Positions 51,601 through 62,690 are shown, numbered from the stretch's first letter. The stretch: 64,000 bases of DNA from Nematopogon swammerdamellus (GCA_946902875.1 OX336345.1:2945395-3009394); one strand, 5' to 3'. Numbers and translations are program-made. Notes: generated from the sequence alone by a model not told the origin.

Positions 51601-52154
51601 TTTAAAAGAAATTTGCGATGCAGATTCTTCCGGTTCTGTAAGTGCGTTTAAGAAACGCAATAGAAACGTGCCAATATTATCAAGCGATTATTTGAACTTT
51701 AGAGAAATAACGAGCCTCGAGTAATAAAGTATGACGAATAAGATTTCGTATAAAATAATGTAATTTCTCAGCTGCCATGCACTTAGCTCGCTAATGATGC
51801 CGAATCAAATAACAGACACTTTTTTCACAATCCATGTCGACCTTCACCTGATTTTGAAGTTTGCGTGCGATTTATTTGACCATAGACGCGTGCAGAATCA
51901 ATGACCGTGTAATGGCAAAATTGTCTGAGATTGTATGTCGTTAACAGAAGTGGGTACGCATAGGTACGAGTAGACATTGGAATTGTGAAATGAGAGATGT
52001 ACAATCCTTGATAATTTAAAGGTGAGTATTGATGTTATGACGATCATCATAATTTATTTATAAAATTTAAAAGTATTTCGACAATACAAGTTAACACGCT
52101 TATAAGATTGTATGACTGTTTTCTTTTATTTCTGCCGTTATTGAATTAATGAAA

Positions 52155-52345
52155 AGCGTTGTGGCCCGGAAGAAGATATAGTGACAAGGATTGGGAAAGG
52201 AATAATTCGGTGGTTCGGTCACGTTGGAGGAATGGGTGATGTGAAACGAGAAAAGACTAGCGAAAGAGATCTATGAAGCTATAATGTCAGTGGAACAATC
52301 ACAACAACACTCAGCGGGACTGTATAAATCGTCACTGGTGTGAGT
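52155..52345 (+). pseudogene. LINE reverse transcriptase C-terminus, decayed
   Basis: EEDIVTRIGKGIIRWFGHVG is followed by a shift of frame to EKRLAKEIYEAIM. The RWFGHV and RLAKEIYEA phrases are characteristic of the C-terminal region of endonuclease-bearing LINE ORF2 proteins (recognised from memory). At least one frameshift near 52245; nothing upstream is readable. Confidence 0.55.
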
Positions 52346-53044
52346 ATGAAAGAGCTATGAACTGGAAGAGGCGTCAAAGGTGTGTCAGGTACGTGGCACG
52401 CGGAGACCCGTGTCTCTGTATACACCATTGGGAAACCGGCGTGATTTTACATCTGTATGTTATGTTTGATGGAATCAATGTCAAACGACATCATGTCTTG
52501 TCATATTGTTTTGCTCTTATTCTTAAAAAAAATACTCTTAAGTCTGTCTGTGAAATTGACTTTTTTCATTTGGAACACTGAAGAAATACAATATTATTGT
52601 TTCTGCCTGTAACTCGTTTTCAGCGCTTTGTAGCATCATCTGGCCTTAATTTCTTAAATCATGCTAGTTCGGTTTCTTTGATACGTTATGTTAGGTTAGA
52701 TATTAAGTACTTAGTAGATAATCTAGGCCACATAGATACTACGAAAATGTTTCTTCCGACTGGCGCCAAGTGCCTCGCCGCACCGCACCACGTGGAGTCA
52801 TTAGTCTGTGATTAAACAATCGGTGTTTGTTTTTCTATAGGAAACTGCTGCGCCATCAGCACATTGATGAGTTCGCGTCGAAATTAACTAATCGCTTCCT
52901 AGATCCTCGAGGTAAAATCGACCGAAGAAAAAATGTTACACTCGCAAACTGTGGATGTTTAGTATCCGCTTAAATACAGTGTTTGGATACATACCTAATG
53001 GAAAAATTTCTAAGAGTTATAATAACGGAAGGCTAAATTATATA
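52346..53044. other. No gene seen
   Basis: Short plus frames at 52357 and 52597 have no domain. Composition is unremarkable. Confidence 0.4.
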
Positions 53045-53520
53045 AATATTGTGCCGTGTGACTGGTAGGTGACCCTGTGGTGTCCCGCGACTTAGAACCA
53101 CTGCAACTCCCTAGGGACGTCGTCGGCTCCCTAAGTCTGTTCTATCGTCTATTTCATGAGGAGTCTTCGGAGGAGCTGTTTAACGCGATTCCAACGTCCC
53201 CTTTCCACCTCCGCACTACGCGTACTGGGCAGGGGATGCACCCCTATTCAATCGACCTACCACAGATTATGTAGGTCCACCCGGTTCTGTAGGTCTTTTA
53301 TTCACAGAACCGGGAAAATGTGGAACGCACTCCCTGCCCGTCTATTTCCTTCAAAGTACAGCTCGGGGTTTTTCAAAAGGGTCGTGAAAAGGCAATGGCA
53401 TTCAGGCGTCAGGACGGCGGCATGGCATTCGCAATCCCCGTGCACCACAGAATGTCCATGGGCATCGTTAGACACCTACTTGTAGGTGAAACATGCCATA
53501 TGTCGCGCTATCCATAAAAA
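53045..53520 (+). pseudogene. LINE-J ORF2 C-terminus and 3' end, frameshifted
   Basis: Frame 1: LEPLQLPRDVVGSLSLFYRL, FHEESSEELFNAIPTSPFHL and RTTRTGQGMHPYSIDLPQIM. Frame 2 continues with STRFCRSFIHRTGKMWNALP, ARLFPSKYSS and FFKRVVKRQW. The break lies near 53270. It ends with GTCGCGCTATCCATAAAAAA. Clear Jockey/CR1-like non-LTR origin; 5' truncated. Confidence 0.85.
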
Positions 53521-53606
53521 AAAATACAACATTTTTAATTAAAAATATTCTTCAGATCTCGAAATACATCATTATATTCCTACACCCTTTTTAATAATAT
53601 AAGGTA

Positions 53607-53852
53607 CAAGCTGTGCCCGCGGCTCCGCCCGCTCTCATATTTCACTTCACTGCTAACCCCATAAGCCATTTAGCGTGATAGTAAGTAGCCTATAGTTGAT
53701 GGGAAGAATCAAGCTATCCGTAGAATTTTGTTTTATTAAAATCGGTTCAGTGGTTCTCGAGTTATAAGCGGACAGACAGACATACACTCAGACACTCAGA
53801 CACTCAGACAGAAAGCAGACGTTGGATTTTATTATAGGTAAGGATAAGGATG
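53607..53852 (+). repeat. Element L, near full length
   Basis: AAGCTGTGCCCGCGGCTCCG to ATTATAGGTAAGGATAAGGA, with an expanded CACTCAGA microsatellite in the 3' part. Confidence 0.85.
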
Positions 53853-54002
53853 TCGTAATGTTTTTAAGTACGTACCTATAGTTTAGGCATTCTCCGTGAT
53901 GTTCAAGAAACTATTTATAATTATATATGCTTAAGTCAATTTGTCCTCTTTGAATTTCCTTTGTCTAAAACTCGGTAGGCGAAACTGAACATATCCCCAC
54001 TA

Positions 54003-54060
54003 CTTCCACCGTTGTACCATTGTGAATGACATATCATTCACAATGGTACAACGGTGGAAG
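54003..54060. repeat. 58-bp palindrome
   Basis: The arms CTTCCACCGTTGTACCATTG and CAATGGTACAACGGTGGAAG extend to 27 nt each with a CATAT centre. No target duplication obvious. Confidence 0.85.
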
Positions 54061-54200
54061 AATTGTAGTAATGTTTTGCGCCAAGGTTTTTCGGGATCCT
54101 CGAGGAATCCTCCGAACGACTGGTGTATTGCTCTTGTAAATTTTGAAGTATTTCACGGAATGGGACTTGCACAGAAGTCGTCGATTGCGTAGGTACTATC

Positions 54201-54515
54201 CTAGAACGATAAAAAAGGTATGGACCCAGAACCCTATCCTCGCCAGCGTAACACTATATAATAAAAAGCGTACTTGTTTCATTGGACGGTTGCGCGCTGG
54301 CCCGTCAGCCTGTCATCGGCTGCATTCGCAAAAACCTGTTTAAAATGCCCGCATGCTCTGTGTTTACGTGTAAAAACACTACAGTCAAGTTTAGTGTGCA
54401 CAATAGTGGAATATCTTATCATCAGTAAGTACACTCCGCTCCACGCAACTCGGCGACGCTAGTTCTCATACAAGCATTTGACAGTCCGGCGTCCATACCT
54501 TTTTTAGCGTTCTAG
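54201..54515 (+). mobile_element. P-element-like internal-deletion derivative
   Basis: Terminal inverted repeats: left begins CTAGAACGATAAAAAAGGTA, right ends TTTTTTAGCGTTCTAG; 24 of 25 positions match. A perfect 8-bp target duplication, GTACTATC, flanks it (54193-54200 and 54516-54523). P elements make 8-bp duplications and encode an N-terminal THAP domain (established knowledge); a THAP-like first exon sits inside. At 315 bp the rest of the transposase is gone, so it is non-autonomous. Confidence 0.85.
54345..54424 (+). pseudogene. THAP-type zinc finger, first exon of a P-like transposase
   Basis: ATG in a good context (TTTAAAATG), then MPACSVFTCKNTTVKFSVHN and SGISYH, ended by a consensus donor GTAAGTACAC. 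MP-x-C-x4-C near the N-terminus followed by an SYH (usually FH) motif is the beginning of a C2CH THAP domain. The remaining Cys and His ligands, the AVPTIF-like end and the catalytic domain are absent because the element is internally deleted. Confidence 0.75.
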
Positions 54516-54636
54516 GTACTATCATTGTTGGAAATTTGAGCATTTGCTTATCGGATATTACGAAGACATTTGCTAATGTGAATATTCAGTCCCCACTTTT
54601 GCAGAACTGTGGTAATGAACTGTCGACAGCGAACCA

Positions 54637-54830
54637 GTACCCTTATCACGAGATTTAACCTACACCGCGTACTACGCTACGCCGCCGTGTTCTCCGCATC
54701 ATTTTGTATGGGGAAACGAAGTTCGCAAATCTATAACTAGAGGCGCTGCTCCGTTTCTCCATGCAAAATGATGCGGAGAACACGGCGTAGCGTAGTACGC
54801 AGTGTAGGTTAAATCTCGTGATAAGGGTAC
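54637..54830. mobile_element. 194-bp foldback MITE
   Basis: Arms of about 85 nt: GTACCCTTATCACGAGATTT, AACCTACACCGCGTACTACG, CCGTGTTCTCCGCATCATTT and their inverse. The loop AAGTTCGCAAATCTATAACT is in the centre. TA lies just inside each end and could be the target site, placing it with Tc1/mariner MITEs (inference). Confidence 0.85.
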
Positions 54831-54889
54831 AGGTTTGCGGTTCCACTGCGTAGCCGACGTCTTTTATAGAAGACGTCCTGATCATATTT

Positions 54890-55568
54890 TTTTTAATGGA
54901 AACTAACACGGTTGGCTACATCACCTACTACATCTGTGATGTCAGTCCATAACAGCTTGGTGAACACTGAACTGGACGGAAAACACGAACTATTTACATA
55001 GACGTCTCAAACCTTTCATTCACCTTTGTTGCTGTCAGTACTAGGATGGGTGACCGCTCGACCGTTGGAGGCTGACCGTGGTTCGGATTCCACGTAAAAC
55101 TGTAGGTCCCTTCCCTTCCTACCTTACTCGGTGGTAGGGTTCAACCCGCCCGGGTTGGTACCACCGCACTGAATGAAACGTCGGTCGAAACGGGTATGTA
55201 AATAGTTTGTGTTTTCCGTCCAGTTCAGTGTAGCCGGCACGATCGAAGGGAAGCACTGACATGGCACCTAGTTCACGCGGTGTTATGGGCTGACATCACG
55301 GATGTTGTAGGTGATGTAGCCAACCGTGTCAAATTCCATAAAAATTAAATAGAAATTTCAGTGCGGTGGTATCAACACGAGCGGGTTAAACCCTATCACC
55401 TAGTAAGGTAAGAAGGGAAGGGACCTACAGTTTTACGTGGAATCCGAACCACGGTCAACCTCCAACGGTCGAGCGGTCACCCATCCATCCACTGACCGCG
55501 CCCAGGTGTGCTTATGACCCGACCGACAGTCGACCGACCGCACCCACTGAACTACCGAGGCTGATTGA
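54890..55568. mobile_element. Three SINE-A pieces in alternating orientation
   Basis: 54890-55020 minus (ATGGAAACTAACACGGTTGG to ACCTTTCATTCA). 55025-55345 plus, starting in the 5S-like part (GTCAGTACTAGGATGGGTGA) and ending CAAATTCCATAAAAA. 55350-55568 minus, starting in the body and running to the head (CTGAACTACCGAGGCTGA), with the GGTGTGCTTATGA subfamily head also seen at 15850-16245. Confidence 0.85.
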
Positions 55569-55672
55569 TTTAGAAATTCTTAAAATTACGCACAGCGTGA
55601 TCACGCAAATTGCGTCCACGATTAGAGAACTTCCAAAATATCAGCCACGCCGTCGCCCATGGGCAGCTTTGG

Positions 55673-55718
55673 TTTTTATATACCAGCTTTGGTGGCCACC
55701 AAAGCTGGTATATAAAAA
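55673..55718. repeat. Perfect 46-bp palindrome
   Basis: TTTTTATATACCAGCTTTGG then TGGCCA then its exact inverse, with no spacer (centre GGTGGCCACC). Confidence 0.92.
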
Positions 55719-55729
55719 TGTTGACAAAG

Positions 55730-56154
55730 TCTGATCCCGCCTAAGCTCTAAGAGCATTCCTAAACTACCTGTGAATACGCGACTTGTCCGAGTTAAGAGT
55801 TTAGCAAACAGAGGCTGCAAGTCGGCTATCTCATCTCGTATTCAAAGCTGCATACCCTCGGTGTATACAATCTACTCTGCTACAACGCCGCGTCTACGAA
55901 AGTACCTGTACTGTACCGCCACCGTTCTACGGCGGTGGCAATGCAACCTCAAATGATTTACACATACATACGACTCTACATTTCTGAGGTGTGGTGTACT
56001 ATGTGGGTTCCACTGTCTGCCCTTCATTCAGTAAGTCAGTCAGCGTGTATACGTCTACTGCTGGACATACGCCTCTCCAATTTTCCTCCAGTCCCCCCGG
56101 CCTTCAGCGGTACGGAACCGCAGTGGTTCCGCCGACGTATATGATGTCGTCGGC
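55730..56154. other. No gene seen
   Basis: Three overlapping plus-strand frames of 60-70 codons (55771, 55935, 55991) without domains. ACTGCTGGACATACGCCTCT near 56060 is a LINE 3' phrase, so part of this is LINE-derived. Confidence 0.4.
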
Positions 56155-56410
56155 CCACTTGGAGAGTCCCTCCCCGTGCATGCCGTAAAATGTCACCAAG
56201 TTATAAAAATGATAAAATGCCGCGCGCGGTAAAGGCGACAGCCTAGCCACCTGCCTCCTAGGCACGGTCCTTCCACCTTCATTTGGCAACTGTGATAGTT
56301 ATCATGTTCTAATATTTCCTGAAGGTGGTGGTCGAAGTTATGCTGTGAGTTACCAGAGTTCGTGCAGAACACAACCGATTACTCTAGTCGCCGGGATACA
56401 GCGTGGTGGT
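56155..56410 (-). mobile_element. Element F, divergent
   Basis: TCCCCGTGCATGCCGTAAAA, GGCGACAGCCTAGCCACCTG, CACGGTCCTTCCACC and GGGATACAGCGTGGTGGTAT. Many substitutions compared with the other copies, so older. Confidence 0.7.
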
Positions 56411-56413
56411 ATA

Positions 56414-56847
56414 CAGGATGATTGGAAATTCGATCTATTCCTTGAAAGGGAATAGGATTATACTAGAAGTTATTTGTAACAATTTAACCCCCACCAACAG
56501 GGTTTCATTTGCATAAAAAAAAATAAAAAAATTTACGTAAAAATAAAAATAAATGTCATTAAGGACATTTTACTTCTGACCTAATTTTGGGCCGATATTT
56601 TTATTTTAAATGATTGGTAACTTACCAGCTTTCAGGAAATTATCAATGGAGTGTCCAAAAATAAGAATATTTTGTTACAACTTTTTTTTTCGATTATTAC
56701 TTAAAAGTCAGAAATTAAAAAAAAAATCTTAAAACCCCGATATCTCGGAAACCACTCATTTCCGATTAACGAGTTAAATTGTTCCAAATAACGTCTAGTA
56801 CATAATATAACCCCTTTCAAGTCACAATCGAATTTCCAGTCAACCTG
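56414..56847. mobile_element. TA-flanked MITE, 434 bp
   Basis: Ends CAGGATGATTGGAAATTCGA and TCGAATTTCCAGTCAACCTG, inverted with 2 mismatches, TA on both sides (56412-56413, 56848-56849). AT-rich interior with AAAACCCCGATATCTCGGAA. No transposase. Confidence 0.8.
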
Positions 56848-56954
56848 TATGTAGTGCGTACAGTACAGTCGGGAGACACTTTTATCGCTAGTGTGCCATT
56901 GCCCTTCTTTTTTTTGCCATCTGTATGTAGGTATTAGTTCCACTTTGGTTCCAC

Positions 56955-57395
56955 TACTTTATTCTTTATTCTTTATTCATCATTCGTATGGTACTCGTAT
57001 TACACTACGCTTGAATTTGTCCTGTTTAGTTTTTACAACTAACTCATAAAATCAAATTTCTCACTCCATAGCTAATATATTCCAGAGTATGGAAGGTGCA
57101 GGTCACCGGCTGCTAAGGAGCTCAAGGACGCAGATACCACGAGAAAACGTTAGGCTTCAGAGCGCTTGCGCTGCGACCACAGATGGTGAGAGGTACTCAC
57201 TGAACGAAACGTCGGCGTCGGTCGAAACGGCTATGTAAATAGTTCGTGTTTTCCGTCCATTTCAGTGTAGCCGGCACATGAAATGATCATGAAATGAAGG
57301 GAAGCACTGACATGGCACCTAGTTCACCCGGTGTTATGGGCTGACATCACGTATGTTGTAGGTGATGTAGACAACCGTGTCAGTTTAAAAAAAAA
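56955..57395. mobile_element. LINE 3' tail (minus) and SINE-A body (plus)
   Basis: 56955-57045: ACTTTATTCTTTATTCTTTA, CATCATTCGTATGGTACTCG and GCTTGAATTTGTCCTGTTTA are the inverse of 37990-38090. 57195-57395: CACTGAACGAAACGTCGGCG to CGTGTCAGTTTAAAAAAAA is SINE-A, with a small ATGATCATGAAATG duplication near 57280. Confidence 0.78.
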
Positions 57396-58734
57396 CTCGC
57401 GGCTGAATCGTGGGTAAGAGGTATAAACCAAGTCGTCAGCTGGTAAGAACAGTGTCACAACTAAAAATTACTTATTATAATATTTTCATTGCACAAAAAA
57501 ATATTTCCTATCAAACAGTTTATCGAAAATTATATTAGTTTACCTGTAAAGCATAATTTTCTCACTTCACTATTTATTAATAAATATTATATAATAAATA
57601 TTTACTGAATTATTTGCTTTTGTTTTTTTTTATAAAAATCTTTAAATCGCTGCTCTCCTGTAAAAACGTGATTTTTAGGGTTCCGTATCAGGTACTCCTA
57701 AAATGACGAAAAAATTAGTGTGTACTATTATATAATTACATTATGTTATATTTCGATATATTGATTTAGCAAATTAGTTAATTTGATACTAGTTTGAATG
57801 AATAAATGTATAAGAATTATTTTTGACCCCCACGTTAGTGAGGACATTAATGAGTTGGTTTTACTATCGTATGGTCATTGCCCTTAAGTTAGTTAGTAAT
57901 ATCATTCAATAGTGTTTGTACCTAAACGTAACATTAAGTATTAAATAATTTATTTGATTATTTATAAACAGGTACAAATTAAGTTTTCTATCTTATAATA
58001 TTGATAAAATTAACCTAATAAATAAATATATTGCTGAAATGGTTTGTTAGCAACATAAACATATTCTTTTTTATCATCCCTTACAGATTTATTATTAGTA
58101 TTGATTTTTTTTTGTGTTTTTATATTTTATTAATTTCTTAAGATAACACATTTTTATAAAAATTCTATCCACATTATGGCAATGTCGCTTCTAGATATGA
58201 ATATCCACGCTTGCAGCAAAACTCCCGCAAATACATGAACACAATATGAGTGAGTAGTGCAGCGACAATGCATTATCTAAATTATCACAGTAATAACTGA
58301 CATAAATGCATCGCAAGATTACTTTCAACATAACGATACACAAATGCATGACATTTGTTTTTATGTGCGATTAATGTTGTGTACAGTTCTCGACAGCAAG
58401 TAATGTGTGTCGAGCTTTAGAAACTTAGAAAGAGACGTCCGGCTGTAGGGCGTCGTCCCTGTCACGACAGGGAACTGGTCGGGAACTGTAGCTAGTTAGG
58501 TACAGAAGTGTTTAGAATAACAACTATTGTGGTATATACGGATTTGCATTTTAACAGCAGCTCCGCACGCGTTTAATTCGGTTTGAAATCAATTTTAGCC
58601 TAATCGATACGCATCGAAGCATAACCTACTCCTATGTAAAATAACAGACCCAGAGAACTGATGCAGTGTGAGCGACGGGTTCAAGGTAAAGAGATACTTA
58701 AAATTGTATAATAGACGTAGCACAGCCAGCAATA
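57396..58734. other. About 1.3 kb without a gene
   Basis: Very AT-rich. At 58380-58480 there is a second copy of the segment seen at 39895-39985 (CAGTTCTCGACAGCAAGTAA, GTGTCGAGCTTTAGAAA). Nothing coding. Confidence 0.45.
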
Positions 58735-59097
58735 TAAAATTCTCCGGTATGGCACCTGCCTCCTCGGAGGTTGTATTGGCTGATCCGAGCATGTGCTTTG
58801 GCCCCTCTTACTAGCGGATTACATTAAAAAAAACCGGACAAGTGCGAGTCACACTCGAGCACCGCGGTTTCCGCACCACAAAAAAACTTTGAAAAAAAGT
58901 TTCTTGTATGGGGACCCCTTAATGTTTACCTTTTCAATTCTTTATTATTTGATTTTATATCCACTATAATAACACATATTCTGTGAAATTTTCAACTGGC
59001 TAGCTATTACTGTTTCAAAGATACAGCAGTAGGGCAGACAGACAGACAGACGGCATAGGCTTAGTATAGGCTTCCGTACGGGATACGGAAACTTAAA
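58735..59097 (+). mobile_element. SINE-B tail followed by element E
   Basis: 58735-58830: CTCCGGTATGGCACCTGCCT to CGGATTACATTAAAAAAA is SINE-B. 58830-59097: ACCGGACAAGTGCGAGTCAC to ACGGGATACGGAAACTTAAA is element E. Element E starts exactly in the A-tail of the SINE. Confidence 0.8.
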
Positions 59098-59564
59098 GAA
59101 AATCTTAAAATGCTCTGCAATAATTCTACATCATCATAATAATTATGAGCGTGTAATGTCGAATCACCGGCCACGAATTGTCGGTGTGTCCAATAGGCCA
59201 TGTCGAAATGGGTGAGGCGTAATGTTAAGGGGAATGGAAAGAAGCCAAAATGCAAAATGTACACCTTCACAATCTTACTATCAAAATGGTATGTACTTAA
59301 CAACATCGTAGTTTGACAAAACAATTAGTTAATGATAATTCATTGACTTCCTTTCACAGCTGTCAAGATCAGCGTAGGCAGCGGAGGCGAGCTCGCGGGT
59401 ATTAACATCATATTATGTAAGAAACTGGCCAAGTGCGAGTCGTACTCGCGCACCGAGGGTTCCGTACATATAAAATAATTTTGTTTCTTACTGAATGTAA
59501 GAAACAAAATTGGGTTTCTTAGCGCGAGCCTCTGACTGACATTTGCCCGGTTTTCATTATTAGT
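59098..59564. other. Unassigned, with an element E end fragment
   Basis: CTGGCCAAGTGCGAGTCGTA, CTCGCGCACCGAGGGTTCCG (59427-59466) is an element E end. It is followed by a 35-bp palindrome at 59477-59511 (AATTTTGTTTCTTAC and inverse). Confidence 0.55.
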
Positions 59565-60190
59565 TACTTTATAAAAAAATTCAGAACAAATTTCTTAAGC
59601 ATCTATCTTTTCGGTGTGGCACTCAATTTAAGAAATTAACTTCGTTGACTGAACGTCGAATGGTTACAGATGTTAGGTTACTGCATAAAATACTAAACAA
59701 TAAAGTTGATTCTCCCCACTTACTCAGCAAAATTAATTTGCGATGTCCGAAATTTCACACACGTTCTGGTAATTTATTTAATATTCCTAAAAGTAATTGT
59801 AACTACCTTAGTAATGCTTTTCTTCGCCGCTCTTGTGTAACTTATAATAATAAATTTTCTCATGTTGACATATTTCACGACAATCTTAAAAAAATTAAAT
59901 TTTACTCGTAGTGTTTCATTAGCTTATTAAGTTTATAAATACTTTTTTTCTCCTTCAATATTTGATTTATTTTCGTATAAATATATTAGTTATTCTCTTT
60001 TGACATTTTGTTTACAATAAAATTGTGTCTTCTTTAAGTTAGCATTATACTTTTTCTTTTGTTTAAATATTACTACTTATATGTTAATGTAATCTTAGCT
60101 GGTTTTTAGTTTGTTAAATATTTCATATTAATTGTTTAGTTATGTACTGTATGATTACTGAATAAATAAAATAAAAATAAAATAAATAAA
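59565..60190 (+). pseudogene. LINE reverse transcriptase C-terminus and 3' UTR
   Basis: Open from about 59565 to the stop at 59911: QNKFLKHLSFRCGTQFKKLT, SLTERRMVTDVRLLHKILNN, KVDSPHLLSKINLR, then TRSGNLFNIP and a final VDIFHDNLKKIKFYS. This order matches the end of Jockey/CR1-like ORF2 proteins. A roughly 280-bp 3' UTR follows and ends AATAAATAAAATAAAAATAA. Frame is intact, so it is younger than the LINE-J copies, but the catalytic RT domain and endonuclease are missing by 5' truncation. Confidence 0.8.
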
Positions 60191-60486
60191 AATAGTTTGC
60201 ACTATAATCACACCAAGTTTACTGCCGTGATTACCGTTTTTACGATAGAGCAAAAACAAAACAAAAAAAGTTGAAAACACCATGTTTCCTCTACGGGGAC
60301 CCCATTAATTTTTTTTTACTTTTTTTTTTTGTTATCATATTCGCCAAATTAACACATGTTCTGTTAAAATTTCAACCGACTACCTATCACGGTTTAAAAG
60401 ATACGACCCTTTAAAGGTAGGACAGACAGACAGACGGACAAACGCGTAGGCTTAGCAATAGGATCCCGCACGGAATCCTAAAAACT
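60190..60486 (+). mobile_element. Element E subfamily (as at 17045)
   Basis: GTTTGCACTATAATCACACC, ATTACCGTTTTTACGATAGA, CTACCTATCACGGTTTAAAA, GACAGACAGACGGACAAACG, ending CACGGAATCCTAAAAA. Confidence 0.75.
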
Positions 60487-60619
60487 AACAATTAAAACGA
60501 ATGGGTGATCTTGAAACTAGATGCCGTATTTGCTATATTTAGATAAAGACATGTGATCTGCGCATGCCATCTGCGATAATGATTATGAATTGCGCGGACT
60601 TGCGGTGTGTCCAGTGTTT

Positions 60620-60665
60620 TTTAGGGTTCCGTATCAGGTACGGGACCCTATTACTAAGCCTACGC

Positions 60666-60697
<32 letters not shown>

Positions 60698-61008
60698 CGT
60701 CTGTGTGTCTGTCTTTCCGAGGGCTGTATCTCTTGAACCGTAATAGGTAGCCCGTTGAAATTTTCACAGAATATGTGTTATTATGGCCGAAATAACTACA
60801 AATAATAAAAATAAGAAAAAGTAAAAAAATCACGGGGGTTCGCGCCATCTACCGAATAGATTATGAAGCATTTAACTAATCATGACATTTAACTAATATG
60901 AAGCATTTCATAACACGCCATCTAGATGGCGTGAGTGGCGCTAGCAATGACATGGCGGTACGGAACCCTCGGTGCGCGAGTTCGACTCGCGCTTGGCCGG
61001 TTTTTTTT
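60620..61008 (-). mobile_element. Element E, full length
   Basis: TTTTTTAGGGTTCCGTATCA, CCTACGCCGTCTGTCTGTCT, CTTGAACCGTAATAGGTAGC, CATCTAGATGGCGTGAGTGG, CGGAACCCTCGGTGCGCGAG, TTCGACTCGCGCTTGGCCGG. It lies opposite in orientation to the copy 130 bp away, making an inverted pair. Confidence 0.85.
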
Positions 61009-61375
61009 GTTGACAGTTGGCCACATCACCTCTTTCCTACACCCATTATCATCTGCTCATTACCTACAACTAAGAATAATTACACCTTGTTGGGAACTAG
61101 GTGCCATGTCAGTATTTCTCTTTGGTCGTGCCGGCCGCACTGAACTTTAATATTATTTTTGTATGAAGCACACGCTCCGACCTGACAATATCACCTCCAA
61201 GGAGGTGCCGTACCGGAGACTTTTTTTTGGATTGCTGGCTATACTGGAATAGATTAGAACACTGCCTGAGAAACTGAGAACTGAAGCGAAAACACGGATT
61301 AATTTTCGTAGTCGTTTCACACGACCTTCATTCTACATGGACGGACTTGATACAACTTAGTGAGGTAGGTAGAAC
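61009..61375 (-). mobile_element. SINE-A and SINE-B body fragments, shuffled
   Basis: TTGTTGACAGTTGGCCACAT, GGGAACTAGGTGCCATGTCA and GTGCCGGCCGCACTGAAC are SINE-A-like. From 61160 CGCTCCGACCTGACAATATC, CTCCAAGGAGGTGCCGTACC and GATTGCTGGCTATACTGGAA are SINE-B-like, then SINE-A-like again near 61310 (TCGTTTCACACGACCTTCAT). Confidence 0.6.
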
Positions 61376-61390
61376 CTTAGAACTTTAGTA

Positions 61391-61800
61391 ATGAGCGGCG
61401 CATGGCCGAGTGGTTTGGGCATCGGCTTCTCATGCGAGAGGTCCGCGGTTCGAATCCGATCGGCGTGTGCCAATGATTTTTTTCTGACGAAAAAATTTAC
61501 CTTAATACCTACACATGCTGCTTCACCGTTCGGAACCGATGTAAAACTGTAGGTCCCTTCCCTCGCCCCTTACCCCTCCTTACCCCTTGCTCGAATTGTA
61601 GCCGACTGGGTTGATACCACCGCACTGCATGTAAGATGGCCGCATAGCAGCCTCGGTTGTGTTCTCCTCTAGTCCAGTATAGCCAGCAATCCAGGGTTAT
61701 CTCCGGTATGGCACCTACCTTCTTGGAGGTGATATTTGCTGGTCGGAGCATGTGCTTTGGCCCCTCCGACACAGCCACCCATACCGGATTACATAAAAAA
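61391..61800 (+). mobile_element. SINE-B, full length
   Basis: Head GAGCGGCGCATGGCCGAGTG, B-box GCGGTTCGAATCCGATCGGC, body CATGTAAGATGGCCGCATAG, tail CCATACCGGATTACATAAAA. The best-preserved SINE-B here. Confidence 0.9.
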
Positions 61801-62567
61801 ATAAACAGAATAAATAAAAAGGGATGGAACGTAAAATTTTACATGGAATGAGAAGCGTGGAGCCACTCATCTTATTTTTTTATCACTAATTCAGTTAATA
61901 CAATTTTTTTAACAGCTAATTCAGTAAACAAATAAATGGCTCCCACGTGTAACAGAGGCGTGACCACGATTTAAAGAATCCGTGACGTATAAATAGACGC
62001 GAATAGGTGGGAAAAAATGCTAAAGTTGATTTATTTCAATAAATATTTGCGGTAATTTTTTTTTTGTTTCAATAATTAAACTAAGTACTTACTTACCTAT
62101 TTTCTTATGGATATAAATTGACAACTTAAGCGTGGAATTATTTTGAAGCAAAAACTTTGTCGTCAACTTCTTTGATTATATTTACCCGACTATGGAGAAG
62201 CTAAAAGGAGTGTAATGTGTTTATCCTGAATGTTTGTATGTATGTATGTGTGTTTGGATGATTGTAACTCCTAAACGACTCGTCCGATTTTTATGGTGTC
62301 ATTTGGGTTAATCTCAATTAAACGGGTAACACTGGGTACCATATTGTTTCAGAAAATTCTGAATGGCGGAACCTGTAAATATAAACTTTAAAAATAAAAT
62401 TTATCCAAAACCCATCGTGTGGCGTATCTGAAGCGGAAATAAAAAATATACTAAACGTTAAATAGTTTTAGTCGGTTTCAATAATATTGTTATATTTTTT
62501 GTTGTACTTATGTACATACTTACATTTATTATGAATACAGTACCTAATTGAAACAATAATACTTTGC
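61801..62567. other. Unassigned repeat-like DNA
   Basis: GTATGTATGTATGTGTGTTT followed by GTAACTCCTAAACGACTCGT and TTTTATGGTGTCATTTGGGT (62230-62305) is a common insect retroelement-tail layout and resembles 13765-13850. No gene. Confidence 0.45.
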
Positions 62568-62690
62568 CAAACGTGGTGGTCGGTGTTGCGTTCTAATTTA
62601 CTAGAATGCTTGCAGCACATAACTCTGCTTACCCCGATTGTCGGGATACAGCGTGTGGTGTGTATGTATGTATGTATGTATATGTATGTA
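62568..62690 (-). mobile_element. Element F, partial
   Basis: GCCAAACGTGGTGGTCGGTG to TTGTCGGGATACAGCGTGTG, ending in TATG repeats. One hairpin arm has decayed. Confidence 0.8.
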
